Source: Paraphysomonas bandaiensis
Taxonomy: Eukaryota > Chrysophyceae
Assembly (NCBI GenBank): GCA_965644295.1
Contig: CBFFRP010000407.1
Coordinates: forward strand, 62,001 to 126,000
Direction of reading: 5' to 3'
DNA: 64,000 bases
Part shown: piece by piece, positions 42,301-54,331 of the stretch
Layout of the letters: every line of letters begins with the position of its first letter
How positions within the stretch are numbered: the first letter of the stretch is position 1
Translations under genes and position numbers: made by a program
Notes under the pieces: model-generated
Seen by the model: only the letters and a program-made list of their open reading frames with translations
Database searches by the model: none
Told to the model about the DNA's origin: nothing

Positions 42301-45034
42301 ATGGATTTCAAATGCAAATTTCGTAGCCATTTCTTCAATTTTCTTTTTGAGATCAAACACTTCCTGTATATGATCTTCCATGTCATCCTTAGCGATTTGC
42401 ACTGTACCAGAGTTATACACTGCACCACTAAATTCTGAAGACGATACAGAAAAGAGATCCATGGCACCATCACCGCCAGATAAGGCTGCTAATTGGCCTT
42501 TTAGAACAGAATGTACAAAAACTGATGCATCTTCACTGACGGTGAGAATGATATGGCCTGTGGGACTCTCACGTATATCGACAACCGCCTGAGAATGTGC
42601 CTGAGTCTCCAGATACGGTGGGGGGTCTATCTTGATAGGCCAGTCATATATGCGCAAGCTTCCATCGCTCATTCCACAGTACACGAACTTCTTACACTGG
42701 GAAATTATAAGTGCAGTAATGCACAGTCTATCATCTACCCTTAAGGTAACCAATTGCCCTCCAGTGTCATCCCTGGCCTGCGACTTGCCATCGTGACCAA
42801 TCGGAATCCACTCTGCTAGTCGCATAAACATATCCTGACCGGTCAGTATGACCGTGTTGGTACCAATTATAAAGCAGTTCGGATCTACATGCGACTCAGG
42901 AGACCCATCACCGCCCCACTCGACAAAATTTCGGCCATTTCTTCTTTCAATACTGGATCCAACTAAACTTGAGTCAAAACCATCTACGGCTAACCCCAAT
43001 ATACCGGACGACCTACATTCCATCACAAGTGTTACGCCGAACAGAACCATAACAACAAGCAAACCTGTTCGAAGAATATACATCCAGACGATGTTCATAT
43101 TGCAAACTCCACCCATATACGTTTCCATCAGCCCCAGCGGAAAAAAGGACCTGGTCCCCCGGTCCCCAAGCGATTCTGCGGACAGCCAGCATGTGCCCCT
43201 GGAAGCACATAACTTGGCTGAATGTTTTCGTATCAAATACAATAACGTTAATAGTGGAGGCAGCAGCCCAATACTGCCCACTGTTTGAGAAACGCAGCTC
43301 CTTTAGACTCTTAGAAGCCGTCTCCTGGAACAGCTTTATCTTGTCCATGTAGACGTTATATAGACGAACTTTTTCTTTGAATGATACAATAATCTGGAAC
43401 CCAGATGGATGCATGGCAAGTGCAATTGGATCCTCCTGAAGAAATTTATGTGTGAGCTCACACTTCATGGTCTCAAAGTTCCATATACGGAGTGAGCTAT
43501 CCATAGAGAGGGTTGCATACAGACTACGGTGGTAGGCCACATCAGATGATATTATGGCGCTATCATGGAAGCCCCCAGGACAGAGATCCACTGCAGCCAC
43601 AACTTCAGACTCCTTCTCCCCCGGTATGTCATGTTGCCCGATGCCAACACTTACTAGTCGTCCTTCAGTGCTGACAAGAATCAAGCGGTCCTCTGAGGGC
43701 AGCACTGCTCCGCCAATAAAGTTCGTGACCTCTAAGCACATGCTGCGAACCTCATAGTAGGGCTCCCTCTTGTCGTCACACTTCTCATATATAGCCACAA
43801 ATCCTTCCTTGCCATACAAGCAGAACCCTGTACGTAATAATTAATTAATTGTTTACTTCGACGGCATACGGTGTCTAGTTCTATAAAATAATCCTTCAGA
43901 AATTATCGGACATACCTTTAGAAAAGACTGCCAGACCCTCTATGGAAGCATTGGGAGTTTCAAACCTAGGGTTTACAGTCTGCCTGAACTCAAGACTAAT
44001 GGGTGGTCCAACTGTGCCAGGAGGAGAGTCCGGCCCTTCGAACACATAAACATTCTGTCGCCGATAGCCATCCGCCACACTCTCAGTTGCAGAAATGGCA
44101 ACCATCCTAGCCACAAATCAAACGATACATGCATATGATTATCTTACAACGCCAGAAAAGTACAATTCATACTAGTAGATTGTATACCTGTGCAATGCGT
44201 CTGTCTGGGACAACCACTTATGATCAACGAAGTTTTCACACTCTTTGGAAGGGTTAAGAAGGGAACTTGTCTTCAGCGCACCATCCTGGCCCACTGAAAA
44301 ACACTTCAAAACTCCTGGGCCTGATACAGATATCTGTAGCTGGGATGGCGATACACTCATGCGGTTAGGCTAAATATACGCAGAACTAATTACCGCGAGT
44401 GATCGATGTAAATTTGAACACTCACCTTCGACTGCAATGACACAGACTTATACTGCCGCTCTTTCTCCCACTGCCAAATGACAAGCTGATACTCATGACC
44501 ATCATTCAGGGTAACGAGATATTTGGCATCCCCAGTAAAAGCAGAACAAATGAATTCACCGGTGCAGGCGTGAGTTACAGTTTTCTGCCGAGAAAACGTG
44601 GTGAGTGAAAATACTGAAGCCTGGGCGTGCCCCGGGCCAGTTTTCTCATGTCGCACAGATTCGCACACTGATATATAGCGGGAAGAATATGAAATGGTAG
44701 AGTGTAAAACTGTTGTTACAGATTTCAATCTGCCTGTAAGGAACTGTTGTTTGGAACTTTCAGGGTCATAGATGCAAATTTGTTTTCCAACTCGAAACAC
44801 GAGACGATCATTGACGTCCCTATCTCCCGTTAATGAGTTATAAGATATGAGGGGATCAGTAGTTGTTGGGTTACATCCAAACGTATGCCTGAGTGAAAGC
44901 TTTGCCAGGATGCCCTCCCCGGCTGGATTCTGTTCATCGTGTTTCTTTTGCTTTCCAGACCCTGCCCCTTTCTTTGCTTTTGGCGCGACGTGCTCACCCA
45001 TTGAAGCGTCCACAGAGCCACCAAATCCATCCAT
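39316..45034 (-). CDS. CFAP57: CFAP57/WDR65-like WD40-coiled-coil ciliary protein
   Basis: Twelve exons: 45034-44426, 44369-44188, 44106-43916, 43827-43065, 43012-42298, 42225-41994, 41895-41294, 41227-40614, 40529-40312, 40262-40032, 39972-39579, 39526-39316; about 1,653 aa. The N-terminal ~800 residues form WD40 propellers (e.g. LSMDSSLRIWNFETMKCELTH, SAGADGNVYGWSL, GMSDGSLRIYDWPIK, VSEDASVFVHSV). A long coiled coil follows (~800-1,300, rich in E/K/R/L), then a low-complexity Ser/Gly/Lys-rich tail with a short coiled segment. Two propellers followed by a long coil is the CFAP57 (Chlamydomonas FAP57) layout, an axonemal adaptor that docks inner dynein arms. At ~1.25-1.3 thousand residues the known proteins are shorter; the extra length is the C-terminal tail. 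The tie to CFAP57 rather than CFAP43/44 or another WD-coil protein is by layout, not by alignment. Confidence 0.75.
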
Positions 45035-45457
45035 TGTAAAACAAAGGATGCTGTATGTAAGGTAAGAGCAGTGTGTTGGATAGCCGCGATGTCTCGCGCC
45101 TAAAATAATGTCTTTAAAACCTGAAATACAGCCAGATGATCGGTTACAAACACCGACATACACTGTATACACTCTGTATACCGGTACATACACTCTGTAT
45201 ACCGGTACATGCAGCAGAGGGGTGTATTCAGCAGCAGTATTCCACTGTATTGTTGACGTTTTTGTGTGGAATTCAAATATATTTTGGCTGTATGATCCAG
45301 GCAGATATGTCGCTCTGTTTATCATACCGAACACTGGCACTCACGCTCAGTCCAGTCTCTCTTCTTTTAGATTCCAATAGCCCACTTACTCTGTGAATGA
45401 TTTTTAAACTCAAGCCGATGACGTGCTGCTGCTAAACTATTCTCTTTGTTATGTTCC
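45035..45457. promoter_or_regulatory. Bidirectional 5' region between CFAP57-like and Sfi1-like genes
   Basis: 423 bp between divergent starts of two cilium/basal-body-type genes. It holds a perfect 21-bp tandem duplication (45169-45189 and 45190-45210) with TATACCGGTA inside each unit. I found no clear RFX-type X-box. Confidence 0.6.
45169..45210 (+). repeat. Two perfect 21-bp tandem units in a bidirectional promoter
   Basis: The unit ACACTCTGTATACCGGTACA plus a final T occurs twice without a mismatch. A partial relative (ACACTGTATAC) precedes it at about 45160. The near-palindrome GTATACCGGTAC could be a protein-binding site. Confidence 0.9.
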
Positions 45458-48400
45458 ATGTCACACGCAGAGCACCAATCAGGATCCGGTGAATCAAATC
45501 TGATGTCCAGCAACACCCCTCCGCCTCCTCCAGCTATTTGTGATGATTTATTCTCTATTCCTCCACCACCGCATCTCACTCGTGTCTCTGAACCGAAGCC
45601 ACTGCAGAGGTTATCCCCTGGGTATGATATGCGCACCCTGAGAAAACAAGTGGACCAGCTTCATCAGGATATTGTGGAACGGGTGCAAAGTCAAGGCATA
45701 TTATACAGTCAAAATGAACAACTTTGGGAATATTTGACAATATTGCTAAAGACGAATCGTACCAATGCCAAAGTGCTGAGGGATCGAATCCAGTCATTGC
45801 ACAATGAACTTCATGCCCTGCATGTGGAGAGGGCTGTCCTAATTAACAAATTGCGGGATGGCCAAATGTGCAAGGATAAGCTGGAGTTTATTACTGTTGA
45901 ACATAATAGCGCTCTACAGGCGCTTTCAGATGCAGAAGATAAGAAACTTGCCGCTGTCGAAGCCTTGAAGAGGTTGATTTTGATCATACAAAAATGTCAT
46001 AAAAACTTAACGTTTTAACTTTAGTGCAGAAGAGGAGAATGAAACTTTGGAGCTCAATTTGCAAAATCAGGTAACAATACAGTTTTAGATTCTCCAAGAT
46101 ATATTCGCTGTTCTCTCATGATTAAACTGTCGTAGCTGGGCCGTATGCGACATATTCATACACAACTGGAGGATCTTCGCAGTCGCAAAATTGAGGAAGA
46201 TGCCTATGAACGGGCCGAAGATTACTACAGCAATAGCCATTGTGTTCTTCGGCGTGCCCTACGTAGATTTTATGATCAAGTGCGGCAAAGTAGAAGGAGA
46301 AGCAGCTTAAAAGCATCGGTGAAACGCGTACACAGAGCTTGGGTACTGGGCATGTAGGTGACTGTACTGTTCATGTGCGTTTAGTTATGAGGGATGTGGT
46401 AGGTGTACATCTCTTTGGCAAGGTTTCGTGAAGCGAAGACGCCTAATGCATCGCAACACGGCTCGACGCGCTTGGGAAGGTGCGCGCCTGTGTGTGGCCC
46501 GTTGGAAGGTATACACTGCTCTTGAGAGGCATTTCAAGGACTGCGCTCGACGGCGTAGACTGAGTTCTGCATTTTGCCTCTGGAAAGAGGGTGTGTTGGC
46601 CTTCATCGCTGAGAGACAGGCAGACGAATTTCGTACAAACTTAGAAATGCGACGGTGCAAGGCAAGGGTGATACGAGAATGGAAGAAGCTCTGCGTTTTT
46701 GTGGAGTGGGAATCACTTGAACTTAGGTAAACTCGACAACGTGTTTATCATTTTTCTTATCTTTGATGACTCTTATTGTCATGTCTAACAGACACAAAGA
46801 GAGAGTTGCGAGTCGTCACTTTGTGGCACGATTGTTGCATCATTGGCGACTCATTTCTGATATCAGTGCGGATGAGCTTGCAGATAGGGCAAGCAGAGTA
46901 AGATTTGGATCAAGGCTACTCCGGCGTCCTTTTCAGGCGTGGAGGTATCTGTGATTCACTTTTTCTGTCACGTGTTGCTGCAACTTCTATGGAGAGTGAA
47001 GTAATTTTAATTGTATTTTTGGTATGGGGTGCAGGACGCTTGGTATATGCCATAGTCTTCGTCGAGCTATGATGTTGCGACGGGTATTCAGAAATATAGA
47101 AGTAAGTTAAGCCTGTAAATAATACCCCGTCGTCAAAATATCACGTGCTTATTGATGTACATACAGTGGCTACGTGCACGGCGGGAGAAGCATGATAGTC
47201 TCCTTCGCCGTGCAGCTCTGGAGTCTTTGCGAATACGGGGGAGAGCTTGTCTCAGGCGGATGCGCGTTCACGCCAGGTGCATTACCACCACAAAATACGT
47301 GGTGTGTGTTTTTTCTGACTGTACCAATATGCATCATAGGAATAAAGCAAAGTATTTTGCAACAGTTAAGCAGCTACAATCTGTAGGAAATCCAAGGTCG
47401 TGGTCGAGTATGGAGTTGTGTCGCAATATGAGGCGCAGAAAAATATTTGGGTGTCTTCTGACTTGGGCACAGAGGTGACGCGTTTTAACTGAGGCCATTT
47501 CAAGCTAACGCATTATAGACTCGCAAAATGGAAACACCAGACTATTTGTTGTAAAGTGGCGAAGCGACACATGTCTATCCGGCAGAAGCAGCGCTATCTC
47601 ACTCTATGGTACCGAAACACATGCGAGGTGGGATATCTATTCGTACTTGCGTGGTGCACTATTGAAATGATGTGAACGTACTAATTGTGCCAATAGGCAC
47701 GTAAGATTCTCGTCAAAGCTAATCAAGACCTTACAAGATTGGTGTTTGATCACTGGTGCCTCTTTGTTCCACAAGAGAAGCGAGAAAAGCGACTTGAGAT
47801 GGTCGTGGAAAGAAAGTATCAGGTGGCTGTTGAATCAACTAGAGTAAAGTTGCTTAGGTGTGAGATAAAAATATTCATGTAATTCTATGAGAACTCTGTA
47901 CTCATTGTAGGCGGTGGCGCAAACGTGCCCGGAAGACCAGGCTTCTTAAGATCATGGAATACCAGGTAGGGATATTAGTAAAAAGGAGAAAAATTATATT
48001 TTCCTGCAGTGCTTACGGAGAGTACGTATGTGGTCGCTGAGACTGCACTATACGTTCTGGAGAGACAAGTGGGTGACTGAGCTTGTCTTCAGAGAGAAGG
48101 AGGCTCAGGTATTATTTTTATATACTGCCATTTAGTTGCCAGCTATGTCATCCATGTGTCAGGTGGATGCGAAACGCAACATGTCTCTAGTTGAGCTCAA
48201 GACACTGGAGTTGGAGGATTCTGTAAGGGAACGAGAAGAACTGTTGTCTTCTTTACGTGAAGTGAATGAAGCTTTGGATAAGATGAGGTTAGTAGTCGAT
48301 AAATGCACCTGAATCTTATGTAGGTAAGTAATCACTAAACTGTACTACAGGGAGGCAGTGAAGAAGAAAGATGATCAAATATCCGGTTTCGCAGCTACAC

Positions 48401-49918
48401 TGTCCAATAGGTACTCACTACACTATTTCCAGCAAATAAATGATTTACTGCTACTATTGTTGCGTTTATTATAGGGAGGAGGAACTGCAATCTGCAGAGA
48501 GCACACTCAGAGAGACTAAGGAACAGCTGGAGGACTGCGTTGCTGAAAGAAATCGTCTGCGGGTGCTGGAAGACGTAATATTCAATGGGCAGCATTTCTA
48601 GTGAATTCATTTTAGTATATTTAGGTTTTTGAGCGTGATAAGGAGTTCGAGAGTGCCCGTCAAAAGTAAATTGGCCATCACGTGTTGTCGCTATTGTGAA
48701 AAAGTTCAATTGTGTTCAGATCTATCCAAGAGGATGCCGAATCCACATTACTAAAACTAGAGATGGAGACGTCCGAATTGCGGCAAGAGATTAACGATGC
48801 GAAGAGGCTGGTACGAAGCGAATTCTGTTATATGAATACTGAAAATGTTAAGCTAATATTTGCGTTGTAGTCGTCCGCTACTCAAAGCACCCTAGCAAGC
48901 GAGCTGCATCAGGATGAAGAATTCCTCGGTAGCACAGTTCAGGCTGCCAGTGCTCTACACAGTATGGTTGTGGACAAGCAAAGAGAGATTGCTGATATGG
49001 AGAACAATAGAGATTCGCTGCTTGAGGCAATATCCAAGGTATTGAGTGTCCCGCTGCTTTGTAATATATTGATATGTACTTTGCTGGCATTCTCACTTCT
49101 ATACCTAGGTCAAGAGTCGCCTGCAAAGCACAACTCGAGAAGTATTTGAGGCCGAGGATGAGAGACTGAGAGAAGTACGACAGAAGACTAGCGAGATACA
49201 TATTCTCAGGCAGGACTGAGCATGAAAATATTCTTTTCTGTTCGTACATTTGCTGATTTTGTATATTATTTGCGTTAGGTCTAAAACTAGATTAGCCGAG
49301 TCGCGAGTGGATGCCCTTAGGGAAACCGTACGTGTGCGCCGGGAAGCTTTAAATGCCAAGAAAACAGCACAGCTTCTCAATTCAGATGACAGGTGTTTAT
49401 ATGAAACATAACTTCTCTTAGTCAATAATGAAAACTGAATTAGAGAGTTAGCATCCGTGCAAGGCATGATTGAGCTTGAAGGAGAACGATCTCCTAAGCT
49501 ACGTTCTTACGACATGTACACCTATGAAAATGGTTTGAGCTCTCGACCGCGCTCGACATCTGTACCCTCTACTTCACCTACGATACCTGGTTGGGTATCC
49601 TCTTGGGATAACTCGCGTGCCCGCATCACGGGTAATACACACTCTACAGGACGCCATAGAGAGTGCTCTTATGCTCACCCCAGTCCGTCCAGCAGGACAG
49701 GAGCACTGAGTGTGTCTGAATTACGTACGAAATCGTTTGCGGCCAACGATACTCGGGCATCCTCTCCATCTGTTTCTGTTGATGCCCTCAGTAACGGTTC
49801 CTCGACAGGACTGGCAATCGAAGCAGACGTTGAATATGAAGAAATATCTGAAAGAGTAAGAGGTCTTTCGACGCGGCTACATCGTAGAGTATCTCACATT
49901 TCCAATAAAGAGGTGTGA
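45458..49918 (+). CDS. Sfi1-like (centrin-binding repeat) coiled-coil protein
   Basis: Twenty-one exons: 45458-45972, 46025-46070, 46136-46353, 46385-46726, 46792-46944, 47035-47101, 47167-47276, 47340-47474, 47519-47627, 47697-47857, 47911-47965, 48010-48108, 48163-48287, 48351-48410, 48475-48574, 48625-48665, 48720-48810, 48871-49038, 49109-49209, 49279-49392, 49444-49918; ~1,094 aa. Order: Pro-rich start, coiled coil (~60-190), then ~450 residues of Arg-rich helices spaced with Trp (RRALRRFYDQV, ALRRxxxxW-type: VARWKVY, FCLWKEGV, IREWKKL, LLHHWRLI, PFQAWR, LTLWYRN, VFDHWCLF, HYTFWRDKW), a second coiled coil (~680-930) and a Ser/Thr/Arg-rich tail. Trp-spaced helical repeats of this kind in Sfi1 bind centrin at spindle poles and basal bodies. 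Intron 19 appears to use a GC donor. The 47277-47339 intron is a multiple of three without stops, so it could be retained. Confidence 0.75.
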
Positions 49919-50530
49919 TGTTATCTATGATTAATACTCCACGTCGCTATATTTGTAGTGATATATATATACGCGAAGAGTAAGTCGTTATTTTTCGAGC
50001 AAGTAAGCTATTTACTGTTAACGCAATGAAATCAGTTGTCCTAAATATTTATAGTTGTTGAATAGGACGCATGTCGTATATTGGCTGTCTGTACAGTACG
50101 AACGACTGTCAGAATTTTTCACCACTAAACTATCAGTAAATTGTATTCCATGGATTGTCTCTTCCTCATACCTACATATTGTATCTAGAATATTATATTA
50201 TGGTTGAATGAAGGTATGAGTGCGTTTGTAGCTGTTAATTATCCACATCATTCGACCCTCCCTGTTATGTGGAGTTTTCGGGGACAGTCTTGAGATATGA
50301 ATTTGCCTCGGTTTCTAATAACATTAGTATGGCAGAAAATAATGATCATAATATGTATTGGACTTGAATGGTTTGTCTCTAATTGTTCTATACTTTATAT
50401 GTAATATAGTTATCCTGATTAGCATTAAGAAAAATGAATGGTATGTATACTGGCTATGTATGCTTTGGGAATACTGCAATAAACCCCCAAATTTATATGT
50501 ATATAGTAGCGACAACAACAAATGTACTCT
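49919..50530. other. Region downstream of the Sfi1-like gene, no gene seen
   Basis: Very AT-rich, with only short open frames lacking protein-like composition. Confidence 0.5.
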
Positions 50531-50790
50531 TACCACAGAAGGATACTGAGGTAATAGCAACTGTGAGGTGTTGAAATTCGTACACAAGTGTGAATGTGAA
50601 CAGTTGTAGTCGCACGAAAGGCTTCTTATTGCATTAATTAGCATAATCATCACACTTATATACAATGCGCTCAACCTCTGCTAGTGCTCCTGATTAAATG
50701 ATGTGAGAATGATATGAGGCACACAATATCCTGATAAGCACTGGATGCCACTGCCCTTAACCATCTAGTTATGAAGATATCTCTCGGAAC
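50531..50790 (+). repeat. Dispersed repeat R2, copy d (3'-truncated)
   Basis: Contains ACCACAGAAGGATACTGAGG, GAACAGTTGTAGTCGC, CTTCTTATTGCATTAATTAGCATAATCATCACAC, CAACCTCTGCTAGTGC, GAGGCACACAATATCCTGATAAGCA and GGATGCCACTGCCCTTAACC, then loses similarity. Confidence 0.8.
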
Positions 50791-52052
50791 TTCTTGTGCA
50801 TATATAGTTGCAAGTACCCTGGTGCAACCGTCCCTTGTACTAAGGTTAGTCTGGGGGTTTGCCTGTATGTCGGACGGGCCTGTATCACAGAGTAGTAGTT
50901 GAGAGGGGTGGAGGGGGTGATGTGTAGATGAGAGTGTCAGTCGATGGTGGAGTTGTTACTGCTCGGCGTGCTGGGAGGGTGCGGTCGAGGTTAAGGAGTA
51001 GTTGTTTCCGGAGTGGGTGCGCTTGCTTTTTGCCGGGTTTGGACTCTTGGGGAGAGTGGGGTTCTAGTAGGGGTAGATGTCGCCTCAAGTAGTGTGTCCA
51101 GTATCGCTCAACCTGGGGTGTTTGGATTGCATGATGCTGCTTTTACTGTAATGATGTCATTGTGCTTTTCCAACAGATAGAATGCGTTGCTTTTCTATTG
51201 TTTTAAAAAAGAGGAGTATAAACTTTTTAGACAATATGTGGAATTCTCTGGTCTGAAATACAGCCCAACAAAAAGTTATACCCTTTTAGCTAGCACCCCG
51301 CTCCATGACTCTGTTGTTATAATATGGCCATGATTGCATCACAATGGCTGGTCCTGCCTCAATTTGGCACCTCTTCCCTGGACTCGGTCTACGTTTTCAC
51401 TCCACCCCACTCAGATAACAGCCTCTACACTACCCCTTTATACCGGCCTTCAGATTCCACTATACTCTAACTGTTTCAGTTTTATCACGCGCCTGTACTT
51501 CTGCAGTGACACCAGCTCTTTTACCCTACCACTTTGGTAGATACCTTATCAAGTTAATAACATCCACGCGAGCCTTAAATCGACGGACTTTCCCTGCAGC
51601 CAATCGGCTCAAACACTCCACTCTACCGGCCCTCCACCTATCAAGCAGTCAGACCGCCATTCTCATTGCTCTCTTGATCTCACTGAATATACTGCGAAGC
51701 AAAGCATTAAGCATTGACACAAGTCACAAGTGACTGTGTAAAGTTGATAGCATGATATTTCATGTGTGGGTGTATTGTCCCGAAAGTTGTCTGTGCAGGA
51801 CATACTTGATCAAACAGCTCATGAAGTAATATCTTGAGTGCCCAGTGAGGATCGTATCTTTGCAAGAAGAAATGTCTACGAACTGATTGACTACGATGAT
51901 AACACACCATGGGGACTCCTGCTGAGGAATGCAGAAGGATAAGAGACCCCACAACTCGTAAAGGTATGACTTTTGGTATTGTTGTATTGAATACCATGTC
52001 ACACTGCACCAGACAAGCAATTCAGAACACGTTTTCGAATCCCGTATCAAAT
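50791..52052. other. Inter-repeat region, no gene supported
   Basis: This lies between R2 copies d and e. Plus-strand frames around 51334-51733 are open and Pro/Leu/Ser/Thr-rich, but have no start context, motif or splice signal I can defend. GC content is higher than in the surroundings near 50880-51110. Confidence 0.35.
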
Positions 52053-52545
52053 GCTTTTTATTGCCTTGATTAGCATCATCATCACATACATTTATATAAA
52101 CACGCTCAACCTCTGCGAGTGCACCTGATTTGAATGATAGTGAGATGAGGCACACAATCCTGATAAGCACGACGTGACGGACACCCTGAAAGAGCTGGGT
52201 GCTACTGCCCTTAACTGCCAATACAGCATCAGATATGACACTTAAACTCTCCTGTAATATTCTTGAACTTGCTTCGAAGTCCAGGTTATGAAGATAGATC
52301 GCATGCACTCACATCATTATGATCTTCCACATCAGACGAAAGATGGACGATGACTTGGAGTGTTTGATGATATCCTTTTGATAGTTGACTTATCATTGTG
52401 GTTTCTCTATATAATTGTGTAATAATATAATGATATATATCACATACATATGACTGTCAATATCATAATTGATAATTAAGACACTCACGAGTTTCTGTTA
52501 TATATAACCCAATATTGAAGTTGAATGTGTATATATAGTTTATAT
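52053..52545 (+). repeat. Dispersed repeat R2, copy e
   Basis: Contains TTAGCATCATCATCACAT, CAACCTCTGCGAGTGCACCTG, ACACCCTGAAAGAGCTGG, CTCTCCTGTAATATTCTTGAAC, CATATGACTGTCAATATCATAAT and AATATTGAAGTTGAATG, in the same order as the other copies. Confidence 0.85.
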
Positions 52546-52844
52546 TACAATATGTTGCCAATATGCTATCTGTACAGCACACACTACATTTCATTTGTTT
52601 GTGTATTTAGGTCCCATTCAATATATCTGTGATTAAATGCAAGATTAAATACATCTTATAATTATTGTAATTATTAGACCATGTGATAATTATTAGTCAA
52701 TTGTAATATAAACAAAGTTGTGAATTTAAAACTGACACTGACAAACGCTTCATTATAACTAACGTGTATAATATATAGTATCAACATATGTATAAAACAA
52801 ATAGAACTCTTGCATGGATAACAGAAAATCAATCGGACCAAGAA

Positions 52845-53010
52845 TTACCATTGGTTGGCGTTGCTATCAGTGTCGTTGTCCTCGCCTTCGAGAGTTGTGC
52901 CAGCTCTTTTCTTCATCCTATCAGCTTCTTTACGATTCCAGGAGAGCTCCACCGTCTTGACGAGCAACTCTGCCTCTCCATATCTGCACGCCTGACGGTA
53001 TTGTTTCGTC
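52845..53010 (-). pseudogene. Terminal-exon-like fragment of an unrecognised protein
   Basis: A minus-strand exon starts after a good acceptor (TTGATGCAG, exon at 53010) and encodes 54 residues to a TAA at 52845-52847. The composition is clearly protein-like: CRYGEAELLVKTVELSWNRK, then EADRMKKRAG and an acidic Asn/Asp tail. I see no upstream exon that joins in phase. It could be the surviving 3' exon of a broken gene or a real gene whose other exons I missed. Confidence 0.35.
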
Positions 53011-53166
53011 CTGCATCAACATATATTACTATTGAATAACATTATAAGATCTATATACCTTATATGACTATCTTTTTTATTTTCAGTGTTGTTTATTTCT
53101 TCCAAATAGTTTCAGAGTTGATTCCAAAGAGTTCATTAATGTATGCATGTAAGTTTAAATCAACAC

Positions 53167-53388
53167 TCATTCTTCACTTTCCACAATCTGATCAATAGTA
53201 ATGGTTCCTGCCGGAATATACTCGGTCAGGGATGCGGTTTCACTGATGTAGATGTCAGTACTTTCATTGTTGACCAGGAGTGCGGCGTGTCGTAAGAAGT
53301 TTCACCAAGCGCTGTTATCGTCGTAGTCTTGATGCCTTATCACCAAGGCTCCATGCCTGCCAAAGCAATGGCAAGCTTCTGCCACTGC
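53167..53388 (-). pseudogene. Gene fragment with one internal stop
   Basis: A minus-strand frame of 74 codons runs from GCA at 53388 to TGA at 53167-53169, with one in-frame TGA at 53302-53304. It reads as protein on both sides of that stop (e.g. GRHGALVIRHQDYDDNSAW and later SETASLTEYIPAGTITIDQI). A minus-strand AATAAA follows near 53090, which may be its polyadenylation signal. I do not recognise the family. A decayed gene is more likely than a functional one. Confidence 0.35.
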
Positions 53389-54331
53389 TTGAGGCTATAT
53401 ATCTTCGTGCCCGGTGCTGTTTATCAGGTGTATAACTATTAATGAAGCTCAATTATTGTGTAAAAATGTTTTCCACTCAAGATTTCTGTCCTTGAAGACA
53501 AAAAGACATACTATAGTAGGTATACAGATGGTAGCCCTACCTCAATATGTATTCCGACTCCACCTCACAACTACTCTCCCACTCCGTCCCTTGCATATGT
53601 ACATATATCTGTGCATTGTTGGACACATCTACTCGACTGCCCCACACTCCTCAATCCGATATTGCCTCTCTTGTACCATCACACTTCCTCTCGTCCCTGT
53701 TGCTGGATACACCGGAGAACCGTCGTATCCCACTGGTGTCCAACTACACACTCTCTTCCATGTGTTTCTGCTATTGAAAAAAAAACGATTCCGACGCTTC
53801 TTCGCAGCAGATCATCACCTTTTGCAAGACCTACACCCACATAACTCCGAACCCCTTGGTACAATGCGTAAGGGAACGCCGCCAGTTCGCCAAACTCAGA
53901 AAGGTATATAGCTGCCTCCCCTAGTTGCCGTGAGGCACAGAAGGCAGTTCCAAATGCAAATTGCACAAAATGTATGTGTGGTCTTAAACGTTCCAGTGTG
54001 GTAGTAGTAGACTTAGATCACTGCTTTCACTTGTCATGCTGTGCGGTGTACAACGTACCCTACATACACATCTATGAATATAGCGTGAATGGTCGCACCT
54101 TGGTGTTTGCTTGTTAATAAGACTTTCAATATACAATATACAATGTGGCTTTATATCACCAAAAATTCTAGCTTAAAAACCTACAGATATGAAATATATT
54201 ATTTACATCAATACCACTATATCCAATTCTGCACGTAATCGTGCTAATACAAGGTCATAATAGAAAAATAATCGCCACGATGGCTCTTGCTATAGTAATA
54301 CATTGGATTTCTCAGCTCATACAAACAAATA
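53389..54331. other. Region downstream of the coiled-coil gene, nothing firm
   Basis: Long open frames occur on both strands between 53500 and 53966, including a 95-codon minus-strand frame from 53966, but none shows a known motif. It may hold debris of a former gene. 53990-54331 looks non-coding. Confidence 0.35.

Noticed and set aside
45035-45340. N-terminal extension of the CFAP57-like frame to 45340
   Set aside because: The frame is open but encodes low-quality sequence including the 21-bp tandem units. MDGFGG at 45034 is the better start.
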